NCBI GenBank assembly: GCA_018798825.1
Contig: CP076354.1
Span: 124,001 to 188,000 of the forward strand
Direction: 5' to 3'
Length of the DNA stretch: 64,000 nt
DNA from: Ochrobactrum sp. BTU1
GTDB taxonomy: Bacteria > Pseudomonadota > Alphaproteobacteria > Rhizobiales > Rhizobiaceae
Part shown: positions 53,441-62,285 of the stretch, in pieces
How the letters are laid out: the number at the start of each line of letters is the position of its first letter
Position numbering within the stretch: the stretch's first letter is position 1
The notes under the pieces: generated by a model
What the model saw: the letters and a program-made list of their open reading frames with translations, nothing else
What the model was told of the DNA's origin: nothing
Database searches by the model: none
Translations under genes and position numbers: made by a program

Positions 53441-54280
53441 GTGGGATTGTTCTGGAACAAGAAAGCCGACGAGCAGCAGGCCATTTCTGAAAATGCAGCC
53501 GCTACTGAGGGTGCGGATGGTGTGATGCCATCTCAGCCTGGCAAGACGACGCGTCTCAAAGGGACGCTGGTCGCTCGTGGACTTTGCAAGAGCTATCGCG
53601 GGCGACAGGTCGTCAACGGTGTGTCTTTTGGCGTACGTGCAGGTGAAGCGGTTGGCATTCTCGGCCCTAACGGTGCCGGTAAGACCACATGCTTCTATAT
53701 GGTGACGGGTCTTGTCCCGGCTGATGCTGGTGCCATTGAAATCGACGGTTACGATGTGACGTCGATGCCGATGTATCGCCGTTCGCGTCTTGGGATTGGC
53801 TATCTACCGCAGGAAGCCTCGATTTTCCGTGGCCTGTCGGTCGAAAACAATATCAAGGCCGTGCTGGAAGTGGTCGAGAAGGACCGCAAGAAGCGCGCGA
53901 CGGAGCTCGACGCTCTGCTCGAAGAGTTTCATATTTCGCATCTGCGCAAGGCGCCTGCCATTTCCCTGTCGGGTGGTGAACGTCGTCGTCTGGAAATTGC
54001 GCGCGCCCTTGCTTCACGTCCGAATTTCATGCTGCTCGACGAACCTTTCGCTGGTGTTGACCCGATTGCGGTGTCGGACATCCAGCAGCTCGTGCGTCAC
54101 CTGACCAGCCGTGGCATCGGCGTGCTCATCACGGACCACAATGTCCGTGAAACGCTTGGTCTTATTGATCGTGCTTATATTATCCATGCCGGTCAGGTGC
54201 TGACACATGGTCGTCCTGCTGAAATCGTCGCCAACCCCGACGTGCGCAGGCTCTATCTCGGCGATCAGTTCACGCTGTAA
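53441..54280 (+). CDS. lptB: LPS export ABC transporter ATPase LptB
   Basis: 279 residues from a GTG at 53441, preceded by CGGAG ten bases upstream; an earlier overlapping ATG would sit inside lptA. It has a ~40-residue N-terminal extension, then the ABC domain: Walker A GPNGAGKTT, Q-loop YLPQEASIFRGLSV, signature LSGGERRRLEIARAL, Walker B MLLDEPFAGVDP, and switch His in ITDHNVRETL. It powers LPS extraction from the inner membrane. The lptA-lptB order with rpoN downstream is conserved in proteobacteria. Confidence 0.97.
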   Translation: MGLFWNKKADEQQAISENAAATEGADGVMPSQPGKTTRLKGTLVARGLCKSYRGRQVVNGVSFGVRAGEAVGILGPNGAGKTTCFYMVTGLVPADAGAIEIDGYDVTSMPMYRRSRLGIGYLPQEASIFRGLSVENNIKAVLEVVEKDRKKRATELDALLEEFHISHLRKAPAISLSGGERRRLEIARALASRPNFMLLDEPFAGVDPIAVSDIQQLVRHLTSRGIGVLITDHNVRETLGLIDRAYIIHAGQVLTHGRPAEIVANPDVRRLYLGDQFTL

Positions 54281-54334
54281 ATTACAGTTCCGGTATTGTT
54301 TGCCGGAGCATATTCTCATTTTCGAGTGAAGCTT

Positions 54335-54360
54335 GCCGCGCTGCTTTTGCAAAGCGCGGC
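54335..54360 (+). terminator. Hairpin after lptB
   Basis: GCCGCGCT and AGCGCGGC form an 8-bp GC-rich stem with a 10-nt loop about 55 bases past the lptB stop. The T-tract after it is weak, so partial read-through into rpoN is possible. Confidence 0.5.
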
Positions 54361-54491
54361 ATTCTTGCGACTATTTTCCCCTTTTGTCCGAAAAACGCAC
54401 ATTCTGAATTGACAAGCAAGGTTCATACCAGTTTTGATAATTGGAACGCCTTGGTCGAAAACAATTCATATAAAGGCGACTTTGCTAGCGG

Positions 54492-54598
54492 CTACAGCAT
54501 AATTCCTCAAACTTGAATCAGTTTGAGGTAAATTATGCTGTAAATATAAAGTGTTAGAGCGAGCTTTGCGCGCCCAAAAGGGCGAGCGGCGGTCTAAC
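54492..54598. repeat. Two-hairpin palindromic repeat, copy 2 (Bru-RS-like)
   Basis: Same unit as 4704-4811 and in the same orientation: TACAGCATAATT...AATTATGCTGTA outer stem, linker AAATATAAAG, then a second hairpin with GTTAGAGCG and TCTAAC feet. Inner stem bases CCTCAAAC/GTTTGAGG differ from copy 1 (CCTTAAAC/GTTTAAGG) on both arms, so pairing is preserved. It sits 40 bases before the rpoN start, inside its likely leader. Confidence 0.85.
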
Positions 54599-54637
54599 AG
54601 GCTGGCACGGGCAAAAAACGGGGAAATAAAACAACGA

Positions 54638-56167
54638 ATGGCACTCTCGCCGAAGCTAGATTTTCGTCAATCGCAATCGCTGGTGATGACTCCGCAGTTG
54701 ATGCAGTCCATCAAGTTGTTGCAGATGACGCATATCGAGCTGGAGCAGTTCATCGATCTGGAGATCGAGAAAAACCCGCTGCTGGACAGAATTGAGGCAG
54801 CGAATGATGATTTTGCAGACGCCGAACCTCCTCGGGACAGCGATGACGGAGCTTCGGCGGAAACCTCATCCGATGAAGACTGGTTCAAGACCGATACGGT
54901 TGATGACGCGCAAAATCTCTCGTCGACCTTTGACAGTTCGCTCGAAAACATCTTCCCCGATGACCCCGGTCGCAGTGACGACGCGAGCAGTACACTCGAC
55001 CCGCAATGGAAAACGACCGGTGGCGAAAGCTTCGGCGCTGGCGGCAGCTACGACATTGATCAGGTCACAGCGAGCCGCCCTTCGTTAAGCACCCATGTAG
55101 CCGAACAGATCACCTTGTCTTTCGCCACTGCTGCTGATCGTTTCATCGCAACCGCACTTGCCGATGCTTTGGATGAAAGCGGTTATCTGCGTGCCGACAC
55201 TTCACTGCTTGCGCAAAATCTCGGCGTTGAAACCGCCCATGTTGAGCGCGTGCTTCACGAGATGCAAAGCTTTGATCCTGCGGGGATTTTCGCGCGTGAT
55301 CTGCGTGAATGCCTGGCGATCCAGCTGCGCCTCAAGGACCGGTTTGATCCGGCCATGGAGGCGCTGATCAATAATCTTGAACTGCTTGCGCGGCGAGATT
55401 TTGCAACGCTGAAAAAACTCTGCGGCGTCGATCAGGCTGATCTCCTGGATATGCTTGGCGAGATCCGGGCGCTTGATCCCAAGCCCGGCACACAGTTTGA
55501 AGTGTCGGTCGCAGATGTCATCGTTCCTGATGTACTGGTATCACGATCAAGCGACGATGGCTGGGCGATTGAACTCAACCCCGAAGCAATGCCGCGTCTG
55601 ATCGTCAACAATGAATATTATGCGGAAGTCAGCACCTCGGTAAAAGCTGAGGAAAAGACATTCCTGTCCGATTGCATGCAGTCGGCCAGCTGGTTGGTAC
55701 GCAGCCTCGATCAGCGCGCTCGCACGATCCTGAAAGTGACACAGGAAATAATTCGCCAGCAGGACGGCTTTCTGCGCCACGGCGTGACCCATCTCAAGCC
55801 TTTGAACCTGCGTATCGTCGCTGATGCTGTGGGGATGCATGAATCCACCATCAGCCGTGTCACCGCAAACAAATTCATGGCGACACCGCGCGGCGTGTTT
55901 GAATTGCGCTATTTCTTCACCGCTTCCATCGCTTCGTCGGAAGGTGGTGACGCGCATTCATCTGAAAGTGTGCGCCATCGTATCCGTCAGATGATTGATG
56001 CGGAGAAGCCCGATGACGTGCTGTCTGACGATGCCATCGTTGATGCCTTGAAAAAGGACGGTGTGGATATCGCGCGAAGAACAGTCGCGAAATATCGTGA
56101 ATCGATGAATATTGCTTCATCAGTTCAGCGCAGACGCGAAAAGAAAGCTAGATCGTCTGCAGGTTGA
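54638..56167 (+). CDS. rpoN: RNA polymerase sigma-54 factor RpoN
   Basis: 509 residues from ATG at 54638 (MALSPKLDFRQSQSLVMTPQLMQSIKLLQ). Region I is the Gln/Leu-rich N-terminus that binds activator AAA proteins; region II is acidic (EPPRDSDDGASAETSSDEDW); region III contains the core-binding part and helix-turn-helix (LRIVADAVGMHESTISRVTANKF); the RpoN box ARRTVAKYRESMNI is near the C-terminus. It directs transcription of nitrogen and related genes. A 29-codon upstream extension runs through a repeat and is not conserved. hpf and ptsN follow as in many proteobacteria. Confidence 0.97.
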   Translation: MALSPKLDFRQSQSLVMTPQLMQSIKLLQMTHIELEQFIDLEIEKNPLLDRIEAANDDFADAEPPRDSDDGASAETSSDEDWFKTDTVDDAQNLSSTFDSSLENIFPDDPGRSDDASSTLDPQWKTTGGESFGAGGSYDIDQVTASRPSLSTHVAEQITLSFATAADRFIATALADALDESGYLRADTSLLAQNLGVETAHVERVLHEMQSFDPAGIFARDLRECLAIQLRLKDRFDPAMEALINNLELLARRDFATLKKLCGVDQADLLDMLGEIRALDPKPGTQFEVSVADVIVPDVLVSRSSDDGWAIELNPEAMPRLIVNNEYYAEVSTSVKAEEKTFLSDCMQSASWLVRSLDQRARTILKVTQEIIRQQDGFLRHGVTHLKPLNLRIVADAVGMHESTISRVTANKFMATPRGVFELRYFFTASIASSEGGDAHSSESVRHRIRQMIDAEKPDDVLSDDAIVDALKKDGVDIARRTVAKYRESMNIASSVQRRREKKARSSAG

Positions 56168-56719
56168 AAAAGACTATCCGTAAGATTGCCGCCACGCATT
56201 ACAAGAATGCCAATCTGAATTAACGTGATGAAACTGTTCTGAATTTTAGTGAATTCTAATTCGCGAAGACAGGATAATTCATTTTCGACTGGAGGGGGAT
56301 GAGCAACGCGCGAGGATCGGGCTGGTAAAAGCTGCGATTGACAATTTACGTTTCAGTCAATAGAAGCCCCGCTCGCATTGCGATATGCACCCGTAAAGAC
56401 CGTTAACCGGTGTCCGATTGTTTAAACGAAAGGCAAGGTAATATTTCGGGAAACGCTTCGGCGTTTTCAGCGTTACATAAGAGAACGATGTGCAGCGATC
56501 CTTCCGGCATGTGGTTGAAAACATATGACGGAAAATTATTCGACTGGCCGCGTGGATGGCAATGATCGGGAATGGGGCTTTGGCGCTTTTTCAGACTGCA
56601 GGAAACGGGGCTAAAATAAGCACAGGACGAAAAGCAGATTTGATGCTGGTTCGCTTTGCGCTTCGCTCGCCTTATGGTTAGACTACGTCCTGTTGTGTAA
56701 CGCAAATGAGGTGTACCAA
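56168..56719. other. Intergenic region between rpoN and hpf
   Basis: About 550 bases. A nine-codon open frame (56299-56328, MSNARGSGW) has GGAGG three bases before its ATG and might be a leader peptide; a second 29-codon frame begins at 56525 without a ribosome-binding site. A small hairpin with a TTCG tetraloop (AAACGC-TTCG-GCGTTT) lies at 56451-56466. No larger gene is convincing. Confidence 0.4.
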
Positions 56720-57313
56720 ATGACTCTGCGTGTATCTGGAAAGCATATGGACGTCGGTGAAGCTTTCACGACCCGGATTATTGATCGGGTTAACGAAGCG
56801 GTCGGCAAATATTTTGATCATGGCTTTTCCGGGCAGGTAACGGTCACCAAGTCCGGGTCGCGATTCAGCGCGGATTGTACCTTGCATCTTGATAGCGGTG
56901 CCACTTTGCAGAGCACCGGAGATGCGCAGGATCCGCAACTGGCTTTCGATGCGGCTGCAGACAAGATTGAAACACGCTTGCGTCGTTACAAGCGCCGTTT
57001 GAAATCGCGCCCTGCGACCGCACCAAATGCGATCTATGATGATGTGGCATATCGTGTTATGGCACCGCTGCCGGAAGAAGAGGAGGACCTTCCGGTTGAT
57101 TACGCACCGACTATCGTTGCGGAATCGTCTGTTGCCCTTCGCACCCTCTCGGTAGCGTCGGCGGTTGTGGAACTTGACCTGATCGAAAACCCGGTCCTGG
57201 TATTCCGCAATGCAGGCAATGATGAAGTGAATATCGTGTACCGTCGTGCGGACGGCAATATCGGCTGGGTGGACCCATCGACGGTTACCCGCCAGGCCGC
57301 TCCCCGCGCTTGA
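56720..57313 (+). CDS. hpf: Ribosome hibernation promoting factor (long HPF)
   Basis: 197 residues from ATG at 56720, with GAGGTG seven bases upstream. The N-terminal S30AE domain (TLRVSGKHMDVGEAFTTRIIDRVNEAVGKYFD) binds the 30S subunit. The C-terminal domain (VVELDLIENPVLVFRNAGNDEVNIVYRRADGNIGWVDP) drives 100S ribosome dimer formation, so this is the long form. It shuts ribosomes down in stationary phase or stress. The neighbourhood rpoN-hpf-ptsN is conserved. Confidence 0.96.
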   Translation: MTLRVSGKHMDVGEAFTTRIIDRVNEAVGKYFDHGFSGQVTVTKSGSRFSADCTLHLDSGATLQSTGDAQDPQLAFDAAADKIETRLRRYKRRLKSRPATAPNAIYDDVAYRVMAPLPEEEEDLPVDYAPTIVAESSVALRTLSVASAVVELDLIENPVLVFRNAGNDEVNIVYRRADGNIGWVDPSTVTRQAAPRA

Positions 57314-57403
57314 CGGCAAACCTGAAGCGCACGCAGTTTTCCGCTGTCGTGCGCTTCCCTAAACCGGGCCTTCGATGGCCTGATTGAAGAAGGAACGGAG
57401 AGA

Positions 57404-57868
57404 ATGGATCTTAGTGATCTGATTCAGCCAGGGGCGATTATCCCTGCGCTGAAAGCCAGCTCCAAAAAGCAGCTTTTGCAGATTTTGTCTGAAAAGGCCG
57501 CGGAACTGACCGGTCTCCCTGAGCGTGAAGTTTTCGAAACAATTCTCCAGCGTGAACGCCTCGGTTCGACCGGGGTTGGCAATGGCGTGGCCATTCCTCA
57601 CGGCAAGCTGGCAAGCATTGACAAGATTGCAGGAATTTTTGCGCGCCTTGAAACGCCAGTGGATTTTGAAGCACTGGACGATCAGCCCGTCGATCTCGTC
57701 TTCTTGCTCCTTGCACCGGAAAATGCTGGCGCCGATCACCTGAAAGCATTGTCGCGTATTGCGCGCATGTTGCGCGATGCAGATACCGTTGCCAAGCTGC
57801 GCGGCACCCATGATGCCCAGGCACTTTATTCATTCCTGACAGCACAGCCTGCGACCAACGCTGCCTGA
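57404..57868 (+). CDS. ptsN: PTS-Ntr EIIA component (nitrogen regulatory IIA protein)
   Basis: 154 residues, a single PTS EIIA type-2 domain. The phosphorylated His is in GNGVAIPHGKLASIDK, with the preceding REVFETILQRERLGSTG typical of EIIA-Ntr. It receives phosphate through PtsP and NPr and regulates potassium, nitrogen and stress functions rather than sugar import. It lies 90 bases after hpf in the same direction; a GGAGAG site precedes the ATG. Confidence 0.96.
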   Translation: MDLSDLIQPGAIIPALKASSKKQLLQILSEKAAELTGLPEREVFETILQRERLGSTGVGNGVAIPHGKLASIDKIAGIFARLETPVDFEALDDQPVDLVFLLLAPENAGADHLKALSRIARMLRDADTVAKLRGTHDAQALYSFLTAQPATNAA

Positions 57869-57889
57869 TACTGTCCCGTTTAAACAAGC

Positions 57890-57921
57890 AAGGCCGCCAT
57901 TCTTTAGAGAACGGCGGCCTT
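57890..57921. terminator. Terminator downstream of ptsN
   Basis: AAGGCCGCC and GGCGGCCTT arms, extended by TTCT/AGAA pairing with one mismatch, 22 bases past the ptsN stop. It lies between ptsN and the convergent DUF1150 gene. Confidence 0.8.
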
Positions 57922-57992
57922 ATGCATTTTATCCGACCGAATTTGCTTCGGAGAAAAGCCCGAAATAGCAGCGGTTTCGGTCGCGAAACTTC

Positions 57993-58238
57993 TTAATGCA
58001 GCATCACGGTGCGCAATTCGTGTTCATGCGCGCCCTGCAACGCGGTGGCGCGTACATCGGAAAGAACGATGGGTTCGCCGGTGGCTCCAAACAGCGCCCA
58101 GAGTTCAAGACCTGGAGCGATTGGGGGAAGGGCAGGGAAGCTGCGGGTAAGATCGTCGGAACGAATCTTGCGCACGTAAGCCAATTCACCTTCACCCAGA
58201 TGAGCGAATTCATGTTCAGTGAGAATGTGTCTGTCCAT
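57993..58238 (-). CDS. DUF1150-family protein
   Basis: 81 residues from ATG at 58238, which has GGAGG eight bases upstream; a TTG five codons earlier overlaps that site and is rejected. The sequence TEHEFAHLGEGELAYVRKI and GLELWALFGATGEPIVLSD match DUF1150, a small alphaproteobacterial family. Function is unknown. It lies about 105 bases downstream of a small heat shock gene in the same direction; this pairing recurs in Rhizobiales and suggests a stress-related role. Confidence 0.85.
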   Translation of the reverse strand: MDRHILTEHEFAHLGEGELAYVRKIRSDDLTRSFPALPPIAPGLELWALFGATGEPIVLSDVRATALQGAHEHELRTVMLH

Positions 58239-58342
58239 GGTCTTAGCCTCCAATTTCGCAGCACATCATTTGCGATCATACTGCTTAAGAGCTTAACAAT
58301 TCCATTATAGCGATTTCAGCATGAACCCAGTCTGAACCGGGA

Positions 58343-58765
58343 TCATTCCTTCACTGCTATATTTATACGTTTGATAAGGCGTTCTGGTTCAGGTCTGTCG
58401 AGATCAATGGCAAGCAGGCCATTTTTCAGATCACAACCGACGACCCGCATCCCATCTGCCAGAACAAAGACGCGCTGAAACTGACGGGCAGCAATGCCAC
58501 GGTGCAGAAACTCGCGTTCGGTATCGTCGCTCTGGCGTCCACGGATTACGAGCTGATTGTCTTCAGTCATGACCTCAAGATCGTCACTGGCGAAGCCTGC
58601 TACCGCAAGCGTAATGCGCAACCGTTCAGATCCCGTCTCGCCACGCAGACGTTCAATGTTATAGGGCGGGTAGCCGTCGCCGGATTTGGCAATCCGTTCC
58701 AGCGTCTTTTCCATTGTGTCGAAGCCCAGCAATAGAGGGCTCGAAAACGGAGTCATTCTTGTCAT
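58343..58765 (-). CDS. Hsp20-family small heat shock protein (IbpA-like)
   Basis: 140 residues. The alpha-crystallin domain runs from about YNIERLRGETGSERLRITLAVAGFASDDLEV through REFLHRGIAARQFQRVFVLADGMRV, and GLLAIDLDRPEPERLIKRINI is the C-terminal strand with the I-x-I-like anchor. ATP-independent chaperone that holds unfolding proteins. A heat-shock-type promoter motif lies about 70-100 bases upstream. DUF1150 follows. Confidence 0.92.
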   Translation of the reverse strand: MTRMTPFSSPLLLGFDTMEKTLERIAKSGDGYPPYNIERLRGETGSERLRITLAVAGFASDDLEVMTEDNQLVIRGRQSDDTEREFLHRGIAARQFQRVFVLADGMRVVGCDLKNGLLAIDLDRPEPERLIKRINIAVKE

Positions 58766-58833
58766 TGCATCAGTCCTTGGTAAGAAGCGACCGTTATGGA
58801 AAGCACCCTTTCGGCGTATCTTTCACTCAACTG

Positions 58834-58862
58834 ATATGGCTTGTGAAAAGCCGGACTTCAAG
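58834..58862 (-). promoter_or_regulatory. Candidate RpoH-type promoter of the Hsp20 gene
   Basis: On the minus strand CTTGAA is followed after 17 bases by CCATAT. This agrees with the CTTGAA / CC-rich -10 pattern of alphaproteobacterial RpoH promoters. It would place the transcription start about 60 bases before the coding start. Confidence 0.4.
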
Positions 58863-58951
58863 GGCCGAAAGTGGATTCCCCTCAAAGCATCCTAAAACTG
58901 ATGCCCTGGAAGCAAAAGCCGTCAACATATGTGGAAAACTGAGTGCCGATG

Positions 58952-59455
58952 TCAGCGTCGCGCTTCGCTTAACGCATTGCCGAAAGCCGTGGCGAAGCTC
59001 TCACGATCATCGGGATTGAGAAAACCACCGACGAGAACACTGTTCTGACGACTTTCAACATGCATCGTCGTGATGCCGATATCCGGTTTTCTGGCGACAT
59101 TAAATCGTGTCCAGAACGGATGAAACAGATGGCTGGTCATTTTGCCGGAGGCTTCGTATTTTCGGATGGAGAGTTCTGACCGTGAAACGGATATTTCCTC
59201 GCGTGCCTTGGCCGCGTGGTAGTTCCAGCGAAAAGCCAGATAGATTGCCAGCACATCGAGGCCAAAAAAGCCGATGATCGGCCAAGCGCCTATTGACCAG
59301 AATAATATGCAGACAAACAGCCAGCAGCAGATCATGGCGCCCATCAACACACGAAAACCCGTTCGTCCCAATGAGCGATAAGGCGTCAGCAGAGCTTCAA
59401 AAATTGGGGTATCAAATCTGTCTGGATTTGCGCCGTCTGGATGCTGCATGCACAT
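58952..59455 (-). CDS. DUF2244-family membrane protein
   Basis: 167 residues with two adjacent membrane helices at about 38-78 (VLMGAMICCWLFVCILFWSIGAWPIIGFFGLDVLAIYLAF), then an RNYHAAKAREEISVSRSELSIRKYE-like soluble part and a C-terminal GGFLNPDDRESFATAFGNAL. This is the DUF2244 pattern, common in alphaproteobacteria and often next to nth, as here (divergent). Function is unknown. An ATG at 59449 is an alternative start. Confidence 0.82.
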   Translation of the reverse strand: MCMQHPDGANPDRFDTPIFEALLTPYRSLGRTGFRVLMGAMICCWLFVCILFWSIGAWPIIGFFGLDVLAIYLAFRWNYHAAKAREEISVSRSELSIRKYEASGKMTSHLFHPFWTRFNVARKPDIGITTMHVESRQNSVLVGGFLNPDDRESFATAFGNALSEARR

Positions 59456-59518
59456 TTGCTCCGGGCTGCGTCAAGCTGTGAACTGTTTTCCGCGGATGGA
59501 GCCAAGTATAGAGACAAA

Positions 59519-60274
59519 ATGGAAAACGCCAAAATCAAATCGCCCGTGAATGACGCAGCGACAACTCGGGTTCGTCGCCCGCGTCGGGTTGCAGGCACGC
59601 TCTACACGGCTGATGAAATCCACGAGATTTTCCGCCGCTTTTCCATTTTGCGCCCCGAACCAAAGGGTGAGCTCGAACATGTGAATGCCTTCACGCTTCT
59701 CGTCGCCGTCGTCTTGTCGGCACAGGCAACAGACGTGGGAGTGAACAAGGCTACCCGTGCGCTTTTTGCGGTTGCCGACACGCCGCAAAAAATGCTGGCG
59801 CTGGGCGAAGACACGGTTGGCAATTATATCCGCACCATCGGTCTTTGGCGCAACAAGGCGAAAAACGTCATTCTATTGTCCGAAGCGCTTATCCGCGATT
59901 ATGGTGGTGAAGTCCCGGATGATCGCGACGAGTTGGTGAAGTTGCCGGGCGTTGGCCGAAAGACCGCCAATGTGGTGTTGAGCATGGCTTTTGGCCACTC
60001 AACCATGGCTGTGGACACGCATATCCTGCGCATCGGCAATCGGATTGGTCTTGCACCAGCCAAGACGCCGGATGCGATAGAAGCTATTCTGATGCGGGTT
60101 ATTCCGAAAGAATATCTGTTTCACGCGCATCACTGGCTCATCCTGCACGGGCGTTACACCTGTAAGGCGCGCAAGCCTGAATGCGAGAATTGCGTGATCG
60201 CTGATATCTGCAAATATCCCGGAAAGACCTGTGACGTACCCGCAGCGCTCATTCCGTTACCGCCGCAGTTTTAA
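59519..60274 (+). CDS. nth: Endonuclease III (DNA glycosylase/AP lyase)
   Basis: 251 residues from ATG at 59519; an upstream frame to 59441 overlaps the divergent DUF2244 gene. A basic N-terminal extension (TTRVRRPRRVAG) precedes the fold. The helix-hairpin-helix LPGVGRKTANVVL carries the catalytic Lys, followed by the catalytic Asp in FGHSTMAVDTHILRIGNRIGL. The [4Fe-4S] cluster cysteines are CKARKPECENCVIADIC. It removes oxidised pyrimidines. Its last 18 bases overlap the convergent CysZ-like gene. Confidence 0.96.
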   Translation: MENAKIKSPVNDAATTRVRRPRRVAGTLYTADEIHEIFRRFSILRPEPKGELEHVNAFTLLVAVVLSAQATDVGVNKATRALFAVADTPQKMLALGEDTVGNYIRTIGLWRNKAKNVILLSEALIRDYGGEVPDDRDELVKLPGVGRKTANVVLSMAFGHSTMAVDTHILRIGNRIGLAPAKTPDAIEAILMRVIPKEYLFHAHHWLILHGRYTCKARKPECENCVIADICKYPGKTCDVPAALIPLPPQF

Positions 60275-60973
60275 AATTTCTCGCTGCGAAATTGCCTTGT
60301 GCAGATGAATCATCATCGCAGCCGCAAACAGCGGCGTCAGCAGATTGACGATCGGGATCGCGAGAAATCCCGCAATGACCAACCCCGCGAGGAAGACCGT
60401 CACCCCATATTGCGAGCGTAGTGCCTTGGCCTCGCTCTCGGACCGATAACGCATCGCGGCAAATTCAAAGAATTCCCGCCCCAGCAAATAGGCGTTGATC
60501 ACAAAAAAGGCGATCAGATTGATGCCGGGTACGAAGAGCAGAAAAAGTGCTGCGATATTGCCGAGAATGACCACGCCCAGAAACTTGAGCGACACCACAA
60601 CGGAACGGCCCAGCGGCAGGGGCGTGCCTGCGGGCTCACCGGGATAGTCTTCACGTTCAACGACGTCCGCAACATCATCAAGGAAGATACCGGCTACAAG
60701 TGCGGTGACGGGTGCAATCATTAAAGCGAGAACGAGCGCCAGTCCAAGACCTGCAACAATGGCTGCAGCAATACCGAGCCAGCCAGCCCATTCGGGCATT
60801 CCGGGCAACAATTGGGCCATCCACGGCCAGGCTAAAGTAAAAAATAATTGACGAATTCCGACCCAAAGCCCGATCAGCAACAAGAGCGTCAAACCCAGTG
60901 TTTTCCACAAAACCGAACGAAACTCCGGCGTTGGAAGGCGTTTAAGGGCTTTTATTGCCGCTTCAATGATCAT
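60257..60973 (-). CDS. EI24/CysZ-family membrane protein
   Basis: 238 residues with about six hydrophobic segments. The EI24 (CysZ) family is suggested by APVTALVAGIFLDDVADVVEREDYPGEPAGTPLPLGRSV and FVPGINLIAFFVINAYLLGREFFEFAAMRY. E. coli CysZ is a sulfate permease; whether this relative moves sulfate is not known, and no sulfur genes are nearby. Coding ends overlap with nth by 18 bases tail to tail. Confidence 0.85.
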   Translation of the reverse strand: MIIEAAIKALKRLPTPEFRSVLWKTLGLTLLLLIGLWVGIRQLFFTLAWPWMAQLLPGMPEWAGWLGIAAAIVAGLGLALVLALMIAPVTALVAGIFLDDVADVVEREDYPGEPAGTPLPLGRSVVVSLKFLGVVILGNIAALFLLFVPGINLIAFFVINAYLLGREFFEFAAMRYRSESEAKALRSQYGVTVFLAGLVIAGFLAIPIVNLLTPLFAAAMMIHLHKAISQREILKLRR

Positions 60974-61183
60974 TCAGGCTCACTTTCGGTGATCTTATGC
61001 GATCAAAATAGGAAGGCCGATGGATCGGTACAATATGCGCTACCCACAGGAGGCAGGCTTAACAGGGTGGTCAAAGCACTTGCAAAAGGCTAAACCGGCC
61101 CCACATGACTGCCGCCGTACCGTTGCCTGAATGCCTTGGACAGAGGCGGGCAACAGACAAAAAGGGGAGCCCCAGATCAGCTC

Positions 61184-62179
61184 ATGGCTACATTCGACGT
61201 TCTTTGCATTGGCAACGCCATTGTCGATATTATCTCGCGCACGGAAGATGCATTCCTTGAAACAAATGGCATCATCAAAGGCGCGATGAACCTGATTGAT
61301 GGCGACCGGGCAGAACTGCTCTATGGCCGTATTAAAGGTCAGGTCACGGAAATGTCGGGTGGTAGTGCTGGTAATACCGCTGCAGGCGTTGCGAGCCTCG
61401 GTGGGCGTTCCGCCTTTTTTGGTAAGGTTGCAACAGACCATCTTGGCCGGGTTTTTTCCCATGATATTCGCGCACAGGGCGTAGCATTCGATACACGCGC
61501 ACTGGAAAAAGGCTCACCGACTGCCCGTTCCATGATTTTCGTAACCGCGGATGGCGAGCGTTCGATGAACACCTATCTGGGTGCCTGCGTCGAGCTTGGG
61601 CCGGAAGATGTCGAAACCTCCAAAGTTGCCGATGCCCGCGTCACCTATTTTGAAGGGTATTTGTGGGACCCGCCACGCGCCAAGGAAGCCATTGTTCTGG
61701 CTTCCAAGATTGCGCATGAGCACGGCCGTCAGGTTGCCATGACCCTGTCAGATCCATTCTGCGTTGATCGCTATCGTGATGAGTTTCTTGATCTTATGCG
61801 CAGCCGCACGGTCGATATCGTTTTCGCCAATGAAGACGAAGCCAAGTCGCTCTATCAGACCAAGTCGCTTGATGAAGCTGTAGAAGCCATCCGCAAGGAT
61901 TGCCCGCTGGCAGTCGTCACACGCTCGGAAAAGGGCGCGATCGTCATCACTGCCGATCAGACGCTGCATGTGCCAGCAATTGAGATCGAAGAGCTGATCG
62001 ATACCACAGGTGCGGGTGATCTTTATGCCGCCGGTTTCCTTTATGGCTACACCAAGGACCGTTCGCTTGAAGATTGCGCGCGCTTAGGTTCGCTTGCAGC
62101 CGGTATGATTATTCAGCAGATGGGACCACGTCCGCTGGTCGATCTGAAGGCTGTAGCGACGCAGGCCAAGCTTATTTGA
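61184..62179 (+). CDS. PfkB-family kinase, adenosine-kinase-like
   Basis: 331 residues from ATG at 61184 (MATFDVLCIGNAIVDIISR). PfkB motifs: MSGGSAGNTAAGVASLGGRSAFFGKV near the N-terminus and DTTGAGDLYAAGFLYGYT with the catalytic Asp near the C-terminus. The VLCIGNAIVDI beginning is typical of alphaproteobacterial adenosine kinase-like proteins, which phosphorylate adenosine or another nucleoside; sugar specificity is not excluded. The TGA stop directly abuts repeat R5. Confidence 0.85.
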   Translation: MATFDVLCIGNAIVDIISRTEDAFLETNGIIKGAMNLIDGDRAELLYGRIKGQVTEMSGGSAGNTAAGVASLGGRSAFFGKVATDHLGRVFSHDIRAQGVAFDTRALEKGSPTARSMIFVTADGERSMNTYLGACVELGPEDVETSKVADARVTYFEGYLWDPPRAKEAIVLASKIAHEHGRQVAMTLSDPFCVDRYRDEFLDLMRSRTVDIVFANEDEAKSLYQTKSLDEAVEAIRKDCPLAVVTRSEKGAIVITADQTLHVPAIEIEELIDTTGAGDLYAAGFLYGYTKDRSLEDCARLGSLAAGMIIQQMGPRPLVDLKAVATQAKLI

Positions 62180-62180
62180 T

Positions 62181-62285
62181 TAGAGTATTTCCAGCAAAAG
62201 TGCGAAGCGGTTTTGCGTGGGATAATTCTATAAAAACAAAGAGATAGATCGGTTTCAATGTTCAGTGTGACCTGGAACCGCTCTA
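62181..62285. repeat. Two-hairpin intergenic repeat, copy R5, filling a convergent intergenic gap
   Basis: 105 bp, TAGAG to CTCTA. First half: TATTTCCAGCAAAAGTGCGAAGCGG...GTGGGATAATTC; linker TATAAAAACAAAGAGA; second half TAGATCGG...CCGCTCTA. It begins one base after the stop of the adenosine-kinase-like gene and its right end is, on the minus strand, the TAG stop of the TRIC gene. Confidence 0.88.

Noticed and set aside
54551..54637. A 29-residue N-terminal extension of RpoN.
   Set aside because: It is encoded partly by the palindromic repeat. The conserved sigma-54 N-terminus starts at 54638.
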